Shown here: piece after piece, positions 41,257 through 50,190 of the stretch
How positions within the stretch are numbered: position 1 is the first letter of the stretch
Layout of the letters: each line of letters begins with the position of its first letter
Origin: Rahnella inusitata
GTDB taxonomy: Bacteria > Pseudomonadota > Gammaproteobacteria > Enterobacterales > Enterobacteriaceae
NCBI RefSeq assembly: GCF_003263515.1
Contig: NZ_JYDE01000012.1
Location: 1-64,000 of the forward strand
Length of the DNA: 64,000 bases
Reading direction: 5' to 3'
Notes under the pieces: generated by a model
The model's input: the letters and a program-made list of their open reading frames with translations, nothing else
Databases searched by the model: none
What the model was told of the DNA's origin: nothing
Position numbers and translations under genes: made by a program

Positions 41257-41455
41257 GCGCAACGTCCCCATATCTCTTACATGTCGTTTTCACCGGTTCA
41301 CGTCGCCGATCGCAAAAGTTGTGCGATCTTCGGACAGTTACTCTTTTAACCCTCGGCAATGTTTCCCAGCTTTGTGCAGAAATGCTAACTTATTAGGTCG
41401 GGACGAGAGTTTTTGGCATAATTCATCCGGTACACCCGGCATTACAGGAATGAAT

Positions 41456-41767
41456 GTGAAATATCTGCTGATTTTTTTATTTTTACTGGTCATCGTGGTG
41501 ATTTCAATCACGCTAGGCGCCCATAACGATCAGACTGTGACCTTCAACTATTTGCTGGCGCAGGGTGACTATCGCGTCTCTACGCTGCTTGCCGTGCTGT
41601 TTGCGACCGGTTTCATTCTCGGCTGGGTCATCTGCGGTTTGTTCTATCTTCGCGTACGCCTGTCTCTTGGCCGCGCTCAGCGAAAAATCAAACGTCTGGA
41701 ACTGCAAATCGAGCCCGTGGCTGTCGTGACGCCGCCTGCAGCATCTTATGATGTCAGCAAGGAATAA
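41456..41767 (+). CDS. lapA: Lipopolysaccharide assembly protein LapA
   Basis: A small inner-membrane protein (103 residues) with two membrane helices and a basic cytoplasmic tail (RVRLSLGRAQRKIKRLELQ). It works with LapB in balancing LPS and phospholipid synthesis through LpxC turnover. I chose the GTG at 41456, six bases after ACAGGA, giving VKYLLIFLFL, which matches E. coli LapA; an ATG two codons earlier sits too close to the ribosome site. lapB follows 6 bases after its stop. Confidence 0.93.
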   Translation: MKYLLIFLFLLVIVVISITLGAHNDQTVTFNYLLAQGDYRVSTLLAVLFATGFILGWVICGLFYLRVRLSLGRAQRKIKRLELQIEPVAVVTPPAASYDVSKE

Positions 41768-41773
41768 CCCTTT

Positions 41774-42943
41774 ATGTTAGAGCTGCTGTTTCTGTTGTTG
41801 CCCGTTGCGGCCGCCTATGGCTGGTACATGGGGCGCAGAAGTTCTCAGCAGGACAAACAGGAAAATGCTAACCGCCTGTCGCGTGAGTACGTGGCAGGGG
41901 TTAACTTTCTGCTTTCCAATCAGCAGGATAAAGCGGTCGACCTGTTCCTCGAAATGTTAAAAGAGGACAGCAGTACGGTCGAGGCGCACCTGACGCTTGG
42001 TAACCTGTTCCGCTCCCGTGGTGAGGTCGATCGCGCGATCCGTATCCATCAGTCATTGATGGAAAGCGCCTCGCTGACTTTCGAACAACGCCTGCTTGCC
42101 GTACAGCAGCTGGGACGCGATTACATGACCGCCGGTTTTTATGACCGCGCCGAAGACATGTTTAACCAGCTGGTGAAAGAGCAGGATTTCCAGCTTTTCG
42201 CACTGGAACAGCTGTTGATCATTCATCAGGCGACCAGCGACTGGCAGAACGCCATCGACGTGGCCGAACGTCTGGTGAAACTGGGTAAAGAAAACCGTCG
42301 CAAAGAGATCGCCCATTTCTGGTGCGAACTGGCGCTGCAGGCGATGGTGTCGGATGACTTTGACAAAGCGACAGGATTGCTGAAGAAAGCCGCATCGGCA
42401 GACAAACTCTGTGCCCGCGTCTCTATCATGCAGGGTCGCATTCTGATGGCGCAGGGCGAATACCGTAAAGCCGCCGATGCGTTACAGCGGGTGCTGGAGC
42501 AGGATAAAGAGATTGTCAGCGAAGCGCTGCCGATGCTGCAAGAGTGCTATCTCAATCTGAAAGATACGCTGGCCTGGGCGGAGTTTCTCAAACGCTGCGT
42601 GGATGAAAATACCGGTGCGACCGCTGAGCTGATGCTGGCGGAGATCATCCATCAGGAAGAAGGCCGCGAAGTCGCGCAGAACTATATTAACCGCCAGCTT
42701 CAGCGCCATCCGACCATGCGCGTGTTCCATCACCTGATGGATTACCATCTGGCTGATGCAGAAGAGGGGCGTGCGAAAGAAAGTCTGGGGCTGCTGCGGG
42801 ATATGGTCGGCGAACAGATCCGCACCAAACCGCGTTACCGTTGCCACAAATGCGGCTTTACCGCGCATTCGCTGTACTGGCATTGCCCGTCATGTCGTGG
42901 CTGGGCGACTATCAAGCCCATTCGTGGACTCGACGGCCAATAA
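41774..42943 (+). CDS. lapB: Lipopolysaccharide assembly protein LapB
   Basis: Adaptor that presents LpxC to the FtsH protease and thereby controls LPS synthesis; it is antagonised by PbgA/YejM. It has 389 residues, with an N-terminal membrane anchor (LELLFLLLPVAAAYGWYMG), multiple TPR helices between about 35 and 330, and a C-terminal rubredoxin-like zinc site (CHKCG...CPSC). It is cotranscribed with lapA. Confidence 0.97.
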   Translation: MLELLFLLLPVAAAYGWYMGRRSSQQDKQENANRLSREYVAGVNFLLSNQQDKAVDLFLEMLKEDSSTVEAHLTLGNLFRSRGEVDRAIRIHQSLMESASLTFEQRLLAVQQLGRDYMTAGFYDRAEDMFNQLVKEQDFQLFALEQLLIIHQATSDWQNAIDVAERLVKLGKENRRKEIAHFWCELALQAMVSDDFDKATGLLKKAASADKLCARVSIMQGRILMAQGEYRKAADALQRVLEQDKEIVSEALPMLQECYLNLKDTLAWAEFLKRCVDENTGATAELMLAEIIHQEEGREVAQNYINRQLQRHPTMRVFHHLMDYHLADAEEGRAKESLGLLRDMVGEQIRTKPRYRCHKCGFTAHSLYWHCPSCRGWATIKPIRGLDGQ

Positions 42944-42950
42944 CGTTCCC

Positions 42951-43066
42951 CGTCATACTTCAAGCTGCAGGTGCGTTGGCTGTTTTCAGTAACCCGAATC
43001 ACTTACTTCAGTAAGCTCATCGGGTTACTTCAATTGCCGCTGACCTGCAAATTGAATTATTTAGGG
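42951..43066. repeat. Palindromic intergenic repeat (Yersinia/Serratia type)
   Basis: An imperfect palindrome of about 116 bases. The outer arms are CTTCAAGCTGCAGGT and ACCTGCAAATTGAA, and the inner arms CCCGAATCACTTAC and GTAAGCTCATCGGG. The sequence strongly resembles a small non-coding repeat family dispersed in Yersinia, Serratia and relatives (YPAL-like). It lies between lapB and a convergent gene, where it may fold in RNA and act as a terminator or stabiliser. Confidence 0.7.
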
Positions 43067-43093
43067 AAAAGATCTGTCGGGGAAACGCTTCAA

Positions 43094-43381
43094 TTACTTC
43101 TTCTTGCTGCTCGCTTTACGCGCGTTGATCAATGTACGTAGCTTCTTGATTTCTTTGGCAGTCAGCGCAGGTTCTGACTCTTCCGCCAGATGCTGATTAT
43201 CGATGTCGTGCTCGGTCGCTTTGGCGGCTTTTTTACCTTTGTGTGCGCCCGGAGTAAAACTCTCTTCCAGACGGGCAGCCACTTCCGCGCTTAATGAATG
43301 TTCAGCTTCGGCGGCAGCATTCTTTATAAGCTCTTTCAGTTCCACCGAAATTTTTACGGTCAGTGTCGTTATCTCACTCAT
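43094..43381 (-). CDS. Putative ribbon-helix-helix protein, orphan
   Basis: A 95-residue protein whose first 42 residues look like an Arc/MetJ-type ribbon-helix-helix: a short strand TLTVKISVEL, then helices ELIKNAAAEAEHS and SAEVAARLEESF. The remainder is charged and ends in a Lys-rich tail (KASSKKK). RHH proteins are DNA-binding dimers, often antitoxins or autoregulators, but no toxin gene adjoins. I do not recognise a named family. It is divergent from pyrF, with a downstream repeat. Confidence 0.6.
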   Translation of the reverse strand: MSEITTLTVKISVELKELIKNAAAEAEHSLSAEVAARLEESFTPGAHKGKKAAKATEHDIDNQHLAEESEPALTAKEIKKLRTLINARKASSKKK

Positions 43382-43572
43382 TTTTCTGCCTTTCCTTCGT
43401 GTAAAAGTAACAAGCTAAGCCAGCCTTGTGACATCGTCTAGTGCATAACAAAAATTTAATAAAACCGTCACATTAGGTGTAGCTGTGAATTCGGCGTCTT
43501 GCCATGTAAAATGCTGGCGGCAGAAATTATGCTTTCCCTTCCTGATTTGAAAATTAACAAGAGGCTGAAGAC

Positions 43573-44301
43573 ATGAAGTCAGAAAATAACATTAACAACA
43601 ACGACTTAAATTCATCACCTATTGTTGTCGCACTAGATTACGCTGATAAATCCTCCGCGCTGGCATTCGCCGATAAAATCGATCCGCGTGATTGCCGTCT
43701 GAAAATTGGCAAAGAAATGTTTACCCACTTCGGTCCGCAGATGGTCAAAGATTTGCAGTCACGCGGCTTCGACGTTTTTCTGGACCTGAAATTCCACGAT
43801 ATTCCTAACACCACGGCGCGCGCGGTGGCCGCCGCTGCCGACCTCGGCGTGTGGATGGTGAATGTGCACGCCAGCGGTGGCGCGCGCATGATGACGGCGG
43901 CGAAAGAGGCGCTGGTGCCCTTTGGTAAAGATGCACCGCTCCTTATCGCCGTCACCGTGCTGACCAGCATGGAAAGCAGCGATCTGGCCGATCTGGGTAT
44001 TACGTTATCTCCGGCAGATTACGCCGGGCGTCTGGCGCGTCTGACCAGAGACTGCGGTCTGGATGGCGTCGTGTGTTCCGCTCAGGAAGCGACAGGTTTC
44101 AAATCTGCCCTCGGCAGCGCGTTCCAGCTGGTGACCCCCGGTATCCGACCTGCTGGCAGTAAAGCCGACGATCAGCGCCGTGTGATGACGCCGCAGGAAG
44201 CACTGGCCGCCGGTGTGGATTACATGGTGATTGGCCGTCCGATCACGCAGTCGGCCGATCCGGCGCAGACCTTGCATGACATCCGCGATTCACTGCGTTA
44301 A
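43573..44301 (+). CDS. pyrF: Orotidine 5'-phosphate decarboxylase
   Basis: PyrF makes UMP from OMP, the last step of pyrimidine synthesis. It is a 242-residue TIM barrel with the catalytic [10 protein letters not shown] (Asp-Lys-Asp network) and the phosphate-binding [11 protein letters not shown]. The N-terminus has a short Asn-rich extension relative to the core VALDYADK. It is followed by yciH after 12 bases, an operon conserved in enterobacteria. Confidence 0.97.
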   Translation: MKSENNINNNDLNSSPIVVALDYADKSSALAFADKIDPRDCRLKIGKEMFTHFGPQMVKDLQSRGFDVFLDLKFHDIPNTTARAVAAAADLGVWMVNVHASGGARMMTAAKEALVPFGKDAPLLIAVTVLTSMESSDLADLGITLSPADYAGRLARLTRDCGLDGVVCSAQEATGFKSALGSAFQLVTPGIRPAGSKADDQRRVMTPQEALAAGVDYMVIGRPITQSADPAQTLHDIRDSLR

Positions 44302-44313
44302 GAAGAGGCTACG

Positions 44314-44643
44314 ATGAGCAACGATAACAACAGTCGTTTAGTTTATTCGACCGACAGCGGCAGAATAGATGAGCCCAAGGCCGCCGTCGTTCGCCCGAAA
44401 GGCGACGGCATTGTGCGCATTCAGCGTCAGACCAGTGGCCGTAAAGGCAAAGGCGTCTGTCTGATAACCGGTGTGGATCTGGATGATGCGGTGCTGGAGA
44501 AGCTGGCGGCAGAGTTGAAAAAGAAATGCGGCTGTGGCGGTGCGGTGAAAGAGGGAGTGATTGAGATCCAGGGCGACAAGCGCGATCTGCTCAAACAACT
44601 GCTCGAAGCGAAAGGCATGAAAGTGAAGCTGGCTGGCGGGTAA
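44314..44643 (+). CDS. yciH: YciH, SUI1/eIF1-like translation factor
   Basis: A 109-residue protein of the SUI1/eIF1 fold with core KGKGVCLITGVDLDDAVL and KKKCGCGGAVKEGVIEIQGD. The E. coli homologue affects initiation fidelity in vitro. It is not essential. It is cotranscribed with pyrF. Confidence 0.96.
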   Translation: MSNDNNSRLVYSTDSGRIDEPKAAVVRPKGDGIVRIQRQTSGRKGKGVCLITGVDLDDAVLEKLAAELKKKCGCGGAVKEGVIEIQGDKRDLLKQLLEAKGMKVKLAGG

Positions 44644-44651
44644 AGAAACAA

Positions 44652-44685
44652 GATGCTGCGCTATTCACAAGCGCAGCGTCTTTTC
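44652..44685 (+). terminator. pyrF-yciH terminator
   Basis: Stem GATGCTGCGCT / AGCGCAGCGTC (one G-T mismatch pair) followed by TTTTCTGTTT. Confidence 0.8.
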
Positions 44686-44705
44686 TGTTTAGTTTTTTCT
44701 TATAC

Positions 44706-44924
44706 TTATTTACTAACCTGATGACCCACAATACCACCGACTGCTGCGCCACCTAACGTACCTAATGTACTGCCGTCAGTCAGAACCGCACCACCAAGTG
44801 CACCGGCACCGGCACCAATCGCCGTGTTACGGTCACGTTTAGACCAGTTACCACAAGCGGTAACAGACATTGCTAAAGTCAGAACCAGTGCAATACTGGC
44901 AACGCGTTTATTTACGAGCATCAT
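44706..44924 (-). CDS. osmB: Osmotically inducible lipoprotein OsmB
   Basis: A 72-residue outer-membrane lipoprotein induced by osmotic and stationary-phase stress in E. coli. The signal peptide ends in a lipobox with Cys24 (SVTAC), followed by GNWSKRDRNTAIGAGAGALGG and a Gly-zipper-like repeat region. The ATG at 44924 lies 6 bases after GAGGAAG. In E. coli yciT follows directly; here araD intervenes. Confidence 0.95.
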   Translation of the reverse strand: MMLVNKRVASIALVLTLAMSVTACGNWSKRDRNTAIGAGAGALGGAVLTDGSTLGTLGGAAVGGIVGHQVSK

Positions 44925-45327
44925 AGTTATCTTCCTCAAAGGATTAACGTTCAGCATCATTCATAAGTATAGGTAACCTGCGGCGTTTTCACCGTATTTC
45001 ACCTTGTAATCCTTCACGCGACTCACGAATTTCTCAGCTGTTCCGAACCTTTATTCATAATTTGTATCATCCGGACGCACTTTTGCATCCGTTGAATAAA
45101 AATAGTGAATTTACTATTCATTCACTAGGTGAATAATCTTAATTCACCAGCAGGCTGCGCCCGTGGAGCACAAAAGACTAAAAACCGGCGTTGTTCTCGC
45201 CTCACTTCTGTCCGCACGGGCACTTTTGCGTTTGCAGCAGATCTGTACGCACTCTTTAGCGAATTCCCCCATACCTGCGACCTCCTGCCGCCCAGACAAT
45301 AGATCATCGACAGACGAGGGAACCAAT
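44925..45327. promoter_or_regulatory. osmB / araD divergent region with GTGAAT half-sites
   Basis: A 403-base gap. Between 45105 and 45147 four copies of a six-base half-site alternate in orientation: GTGAAT (45105), ATTCAC (45120), GTGAAT (45129), ATTCAC (45142). They form AGTGAAT-N9-ATTCACT and ATTCAC-TAG-GTGAAT dyads. This is probably an operator about 180-220 bases before araD. The segment CTATTCATTCAC (45114-45125) recurs at the pflE/fsaA promoter. Confidence 0.5.
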
Positions 45328-46023
45328 ATGCTGAAACAACTGAAAGAGCAGGTACTGGAGGCCAATCTTGCACTGCCTCGCCATAATCTGGTGACCTTTA
45401 CCTGGGGAAACGTCAGTGCTGTAGACCGCCAGCAGGGGCTGATTGTTATCAAGCCGTCCGGCGTGGAATACGAGCACATGGGCGTGGAGGATATGGTGGT
45501 GGTGGAACTGGAGACCGGCAAAGTCATTGAGGGCAGTAAAAAACCGTCTTCCGATACCGATACCCACCGCGTGCTGTACCTGAATTTTCCCGAAGCGGGC
45601 GGGATCGTGCATACGCATTCGCGCCACGCGACTATCTGGGCGCAGGCGGGCATTGATATTCCGGCGTGGGGTACAACGCATGCGGACTATTTCTACGGTA
45701 ATATTCCCTGTACACGTCTTATGACCGAAGCGGAAATTGCCGGACGTTACGAATGGGAAACCGGTGAAGTGATTGTTAAAACCTTTGCTGAACGCCACCT
45801 GTCACCTGCCGATGTTCCGGCAGTCCTGGTGCATTCTCACGGGCCGTTTACGTGGGGAAAAGATGCAGATAATGCGGTACACAACGCCGTGGTGCTGGAA
45901 GAAATCGCCTATATGGGCATTTTCTCCCGTCAGTTAACGCCGCAGTTGCCGGACATGCAGCCGCAGTTGCTCGATAAACACTATCTGCGTAAACATGGGA
46001 AGAACGCTTACTACGGACAGTAA
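45328..46023 (+). CDS. araD: L-ribulose-5-phosphate 4-epimerase
   Basis: Interconverts L-ribulose 5-phosphate and D-xylulose 5-phosphate by retro-aldol/aldol chemistry. It is a class II aldolase fold of 231 residues. Zn ligands His95 and His97 ([11 protein letters not shown]) and His171 (VHSHGPF) and catalytic residues Asp120 and Tyr229 fall at the same numbers as in E. coli AraD; the phosphate-binding SSD (74-76) is intact. The match is closer to AraD than to UlaF. No araA, araB or transporter is adjacent, so it is an orphan, or part of the neighbouring module. Confidence 0.93.
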   Translation: MLKQLKEQVLEANLALPRHNLVTFTWGNVSAVDRQQGLIVIKPSGVEYEHMGVEDMVVVELETGKVIEGSKKPSSDTDTHRVLYLNFPEAGGIVHTHSRHATIWAQAGIDIPAWGTTHADYFYGNIPCTRLMTEAEIAGRYEWETGEVIVKTFAERHLSPADVPAVLVHSHGPFTWGKDADNAVHNAVVLEEIAYMGIFSRQLTPQLPDMQPQLLDKHYLRKHGKNAYYGQ

Positions 46024-46040
46024 ATCCTCGCAGGAACAGA

Positions 46041-46068
46041 GAAAAAGTCAGCCGACCAGGCTGACTTT
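46041..46068 (-). terminator. yciT terminator overlapping its stop codon
   Basis: Stem AAAGTCAGCC / GGCTGACTTT with a 5-base loop. On the minus strand it ends in TTTTTCTC, and the last coding bases and stop of yciT form part of it. It also lies 20 bases after araD and may act for both. Confidence 0.8.
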
Positions 46069-46791
46069 AATGCCTGAGCCTGAAAGCTCCCGCTGATATT
46101 CTTCTGCTAACATCTCATCCGTAATCACGCGACTGAACGCGCTCACCGGCCCCAGCGAATTAAGGTTGATTTGGCCGAATTTTGACGAATCCGTCAGCAC
46201 GATATTCTCCGCACCTTTCGCGACCACCGCATTGACGATATCTGCCCGCAGCATATCCCGGCCTGTGAATCCGGTAGAAACGGTAAAGCCGTCGACGCCC
46301 ATAAAGGCTTTGCTGAAGTTCATCTGTTGCAAACACATTTTAGTCAGCGGCCCGACCACGGTCTGGCTGGTTTTCTGGTACATTCCGCCGAGTAAGACCA
46401 CCTCGCACGGCATACTTTTCAGTAATGACGCCACGTAGCTGCTGACGGTGATCACCGTCAGGTTCTTCTTATCAGAAAGATATTGTGCCAGCAGGGCAAT
46501 GCTGCTGCCGCTTTCGAAAAAGACTGTTTCGCTGTCACGGATAAGCGACGCTGCGAATTTCGCCAGTTTCTGTTTCTGCGCGAAGTTCGACAACATGCGC
46601 GTATCCACATCGTCGGTCTGAATGGCAACGGCAAAACCGTGCGCACGGCGCAGATAATGACGCTGTTCCAGCTGGGTGAGATCGTGACGGATCGTCACTT
46701 CCGATACCTGACAAATTTCCGACAGCTCACTGACGCTGATCCGTTGTTTATCGTTCACCCATTGCAAAATAAGTTGCTGTCTGTCGTTCAT
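46048..46791 (-). CDS. yciT: DeoR/GlpR-type regulator YciT
   Basis: A 247-residue sugar-metabolism regulator. It has an N-terminal DeoR helix-turn-helix (ISVSELSEICQVSEVTIRHDLTQLEQRHYLRRAHG, residues 18-53) and a C-terminal sugar-phosphate sensing domain (FESGSSIALLAQYL, VLLGG, LTDSSKFG). The protein follows E. coli YciT throughout, and yciT also sits beside osmB in E. coli. Here it is 61 bases downstream of, and on the same strand as, the glycyl radical enzyme gene pflF, which suggests that it regulates that operon. The ligand is presumably a phosphorylated sugar; this is inference. Confidence 0.9.
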   Translation of the reverse strand: MNDRQQLILQWVNDKQRISVSELSEICQVSEVTIRHDLTQLEQRHYLRRAHGFAVAIQTDDVDTRMLSNFAQKQKLAKFAASLIRDSETVFFESGSSIALLAQYLSDKKNLTVITVSSYVASLLKSMPCEVVLLGGMYQKTSQTVVGPLTKMCLQQMNFSKAFMGVDGFTVSTGFTGRDMLRADIVNAVVAKGAENIVLTDSSKFGQINLNSLGPVSAFSRVITDEMLAEEYQRELSGSGIKVSLVG

Positions 46792-46852
46792 AATTGCCCG
46801 AAAATACGGACGGCCGCAGCCGCCCCGGTAAAGTTAAAATCTGATCTGAACA

Positions 46853-49285
46853 TTAAAGCGTATGTTCAGTGCGGGCGATAATATCATCCTGAGCCTCAGG
46901 GGATAAAGCCGTAAAGAACGCAGAGTAACCGGCCACGCGCACCACCAGATCGCGGTAGTTTTGCGGCTCTTCCCGCGCGTTGAGCAACGTCTCGCGGGAA
47001 ACGATATTGTACTGAACGTGCCAGCCACGATGCTCCTCAAAGAATGTCCGCAACATCAGCATCAGCGTCTGACGGTCCGTTTCATTTTCCAGCGATGCCG
47101 GATTGAGTTTCTGATTCAGCAGCACGCCCCCGAGTATCGCTTCCGTCGGGAGCTTACCCAGAGAGTTAAACACTGCCGTCGGCCCCAGATGATCGGTGCC
47201 GGACGCCGGGCTGGCGCCTTCTGCCAGCGGAGTGTACGCTTTTCTGCCGTCCGGCGTGGCCGTTGTGCCCGCCCCAAACGGCACGTTGGCGGAAATCGAT
47301 GACGTGCCCGCATAATAGGTGCCGCCAATCGGGCCGCGTCCGAAACGGGTGTTGTGATAATTGGCCAACTCGTCGATATAACACTGATAGGCGCGCACCA
47401 GCAGTTGATCGACATCGTCATGATCGTTGCCGTATTTTTCTGCACCGTTAATCAAACGCTGACGCAGACGTTCTCCGTCCAGCCCCGCGTAATCAGACGC
47501 CAGTGCATCTGCCAGTTCCTTCTGACCAATCGTACCCTGGTCGAATACCAGTTTTTTGACCGCCGCCAGACTGTTGCCCAGATTGGCGATCCCGACCTGC
47601 AAACCTGACACCCAGTCGTACTTCGCACCCCCTTGCTTGATGGTTTTACCGCGCTCGATACAATCATCCACCAGCGCCGAACACAGAATATCCTGCGCGT
47701 TTTCCTCCAGCACCGTATCGACCACGCACTCAATTTCGATAGATTTCCGCGTGTAATAGCGGATTTGATCATCCCACTGTGCGAAGACCTGTTCGAAATT
47801 CTCGAAATTATTCTGCGATAAACCGCGCCCTTGGGGCAGGAAACAGGTGCGACTTTTCGCATCCTGACCCTGTTCCAGGGCCGCCAGCATCACTCGGGCG
47901 AAGTTGATGAAACTCATGCCGGTGCAGCGGTAACCCCATTTGCCACCGACTGCCGTTTCGATACAACCGATGGCGGCGTAATCGTAGGCATCTTCTTTTT
48001 CGACACCCAGTTTGATGAACTCAGGAATGACGATTTCATCGTTGTTGAACGCAGGCATCCCGAAACCACAGCGGATCACCTGCACACAGGCGTCGAGGAA
48101 ATCGGCGCTCATTCCTGCGTGATAACGCACGCTCAGATTCGGTTGGGTGGAACGCAGCTGCCCGCAGGATTCCAGCACCGCGTAAGAAAGTGGATTCACT
48201 GCATCTGCCGCCACGCCGTGATGCAGAATCTGGCCGCCGATGGTGACATTCTGATACAGCGGGCTGCCCGCCGATGCTTTCGAATGCGTGCCGGAGCGGA
48301 TCTTGTTCACCTCCAGCAATTTTAGCCAACAGCTTTGCAGCAGCTCGATCGCCTGACAACGTTCAAGCGTTTGCTCAAGCTCGACGTCGCGGCGGTAGAA
48401 CGGATACAAATATTGGTCCATACGCCCGAAGGAAACGGAGTGGCCGTTGGACTCGATCTGCAAAATCAGCTGGATGAAGTAGCACAGTTGTAACGCCTGC
48501 CAGAAATTCTTCGGCGGCTGATGGGCGATGATGTCGCAGTTGGCGGCAATAGTCAGCAGTTCGGCGCGACGGCTTTCCCGCGTTTCCGTTTCCGCCATGT
48601 CCCGCGCCAGCGCGGCAAAGCGTGCAATGTGGTCGCTCACCGCCGCCAGCGTGATATCAATGGCTTTCAGCAATTGCTCTTTGTGCAAGTCCTCCCAGTC
48701 GGTCAGGTTAATACGGCTGCGACGCTCATCGACTTTGTGGCGCAATCCCTCCAGCCCCAGTTCCAGCAGCAGGGGGAAATTCACTGCCAGATGGGCGTCG
48801 CCGGAGGTCATATTGCCTTCGGCTTTGACGATGCCGCTGTCGAGCAGCGCTTTCTGTTCGTCGGTAAACATCCCATAGCAGCGGTCCTGCACCGTCTGGC
48901 CGCGCCACCATGGGCAGATGTCGTGCAGAATTTTTTTATTAGCTTCGCTGACCGCAAAACCCGCGCCCGGACGGTCGGCCAGCGCATCGATTTCGCTCTC
49001 GATCCAGCCGACGGTGTATTCAGGGAAAATCGGCGCGGCGCGCACTTCGCTGGCCTGATTGCCGACAATCAGCTCGTCGTGTTTGATCCAGATAGTGCGC
49101 TGGCGCAGATGTTCGGCCAGCGCCAGGGCGCGGCGTACTGCCAGCGGTTTATCGGCATGTTGCTGATAAACCTGCGTGTAATGCAGTGCGCGTTCGGTAC
49201 ACACCGGCGGTTTGACGATGTGGATCAGCGCTTCTTTGTGCGCGCGGATACGGCTGGCAAGGGTATTCAGATTCAGCTGGGTCAT
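46853..49285 (-). CDS. pflF: Glycyl radical enzyme PflF (YbiW)
   Basis: A member of the pyruvate formate-lyase / diol-dehydratase-like glycyl radical family. It has 810 residues as in E. coli YbiW/PflF. The active-site Cys is in the GCIET motif, the single Cys-Ile-Glu form of dehydratases and lyases rather than the Cys-Cys of true PFL. The radical Gly is Gly786 in RVAGYSAFF. E. coli YbiW has been reported, to my recollection, to open 1,5-anhydroglucitol 6-phosphate to 1-deoxyfructose 6-phosphate, the product cleaved by FsaA. The ATG at 49285 follows AGAGGAT. It starts 5 bases after its activase and opposite fsaA, which supports that role. It is oxygen-sensitive when active. Confidence 0.92.
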   Translation of the reverse strand: MTQLNLNTLASRIRAHKEALIHIVKPPVCTERALHYTQVYQQHADKPLAVRRALALAEHLRQRTIWIKHDELIVGNQASEVRAAPIFPEYTVGWIESEIDALADRPGAGFAVSEANKKILHDICPWWRGQTVQDRCYGMFTDEQKALLDSGIVKAEGNMTSGDAHLAVNFPLLLELGLEGLRHKVDERRSRINLTDWEDLHKEQLLKAIDITLAAVSDHIARFAALARDMAETETRESRRAELLTIAANCDIIAHQPPKNFWQALQLCYFIQLILQIESNGHSVSFGRMDQYLYPFYRRDVELEQTLERCQAIELLQSCWLKLLEVNKIRSGTHSKASAGSPLYQNVTIGGQILHHGVAADAVNPLSYAVLESCGQLRSTQPNLSVRYHAGMSADFLDACVQVIRCGFGMPAFNNDEIVIPEFIKLGVEKEDAYDYAAIGCIETAVGGKWGYRCTGMSFINFARVMLAALEQGQDAKSRTCFLPQGRGLSQNNFENFEQVFAQWDDQIRYYTRKSIEIECVVDTVLEENAQDILCSALVDDCIERGKTIKQGGAKYDWVSGLQVGIANLGNSLAAVKKLVFDQGTIGQKELADALASDYAGLDGERLRQRLINGAEKYGNDHDDVDQLLVRAYQCYIDELANYHNTRFGRGPIGGTYYAGTSSISANVPFGAGTTATPDGRKAYTPLAEGASPASGTDHLGPTAVFNSLGKLPTEAILGGVLLNQKLNPASLENETDRQTLMLMLRTFFEEHRGWHVQYNIVSRETLLNAREEPQNYRDLVVRVAGYSAFFTALSPEAQDDIIARTEHTL

Positions 49286-49290
49286 TATTT

Positions 49291-50190
49291 TTATCCTCTT
49301 AACTGTACACAAAGCCCTTTTCCGGCGGCGTATTCCTGGGCGAACGTCAACAGATCGGGGTCATTTAACGGCTGGCGTGGCGCCAGATAAGGTTGTCCGA
49401 GCAGGACATATTTGTTAATGCCGAGGGTGTGATAGGGCAAAAAGTGAATCGCTTCGCAGCCCGTTTCGTCAGCGGCGAAATCAACTATCTGGCGGACTGA
49501 TGCCCGGTCGGCGTTGAAATCAGGGATCAGCGGGACGCGGACGACGATCTTTTGCCCGGCTGCAGCCAGCCGACGAAAATTATCCAGCACCCGTTTCGCC
49601 GACCCGCCGGTCAGGCGGTTGAACGGCGCATCGTCGACATGTTTTAAATCCGCCAGCAGCAAATCCAGCGCACCGAGCGAAGGCTCAATGTACTTCCACG
49701 GCACATGCAGACAGCTTTCCACCGCCGTGTGCAAACCTTCCTGACGACAGCGTTGCAGCAGCGTCAGCGCCGTTTGTGGCTGCATAAAAGGCTCACCGCC
49801 GGAGAGCGTTACGCCACCGCCGGTGCGTTGATAAAACGGCTTGTCGCGCAGGATTTGCTTCATCAGGGCATCGATATCGGTTTCTTCACCGCACGCGCTC
49901 AGCGCACCGGCCGGGCAAACCTGTTCCAGCTGGCATAAATCACTGACCAGAAAGTGTTCACGATGGATCTGAATGCCTCCGTCTGCCAACGTCACTGCGT
50001 GGGGAAACGCCTGCGCACAGTGCTGGCAACCGGCGCTGCAAAGGCGGGAATCGAACAGCACATCGGGTCTGGCCGAGCGGCTTTCAGGGTTCTGACACCA
50101 CGTACAGCTCAGTGAACAGCCTTTGAGAAACACCACCGTGCGGATCCCCGGACCATCATGGGTGGAATAACGCTGCACGTTGAAAATCAT
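49291..50190 (-). CDS. pflE: Glycyl radical enzyme activase PflE (YbiY)
   Basis: A radical-SAM enzyme that installs the glycyl radical on PflF using S-adenosylmethionine and a [4Fe-4S] cluster. The CX3CX2C motif is Cys25, Cys29 and Cys32 (GCSLSCTWC). An inserted ferredoxin-like segment carries extra cysteines (LCSAGCQHC and [12 protein letters not shown]). SAM-binding [13 protein letters not shown] is intact. It has 299 residues, slightly shorter than E. coli YbiY. It is the first gene of pflE-pflF-yciT and is divergent from fsaA. Confidence 0.94.
   Translation of the reverse strand: MIFNVQRYSTHDGPGIRTVVFLKGCSLSCTWCQNPESRSARPDVLFDSRLCSAGCQHCAQAFPHAVTLADGGIQIHREHFLVSDLCQLEQVCPAGALSACGEETDIDALMKQILRDKPFYQRTGGGVTLSGGEPFMQPQTALTLLQRCRQEGLHTAVESCLHVPWKYIEPSLGALDLLLADLKHVDDAPFNRLTGGSAKRVLDNFRRLAAAGQKIVVRVPLIPDFNADRASVRQIVDFAADETGCEAIHFLPYHTLGINKYVLLGQPYLAPRQPLNDPDLLTFAQEYAAGKGLCVQLRG

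Noticed and set aside
46853..49285. Calling the glycyl radical enzyme a true pyruvate formate-lyase
   Set aside because: The active-site motif is Gly-Cys-Ile-Glu, not the adjacent Cys-Cys pair needed for pyruvate cleavage.
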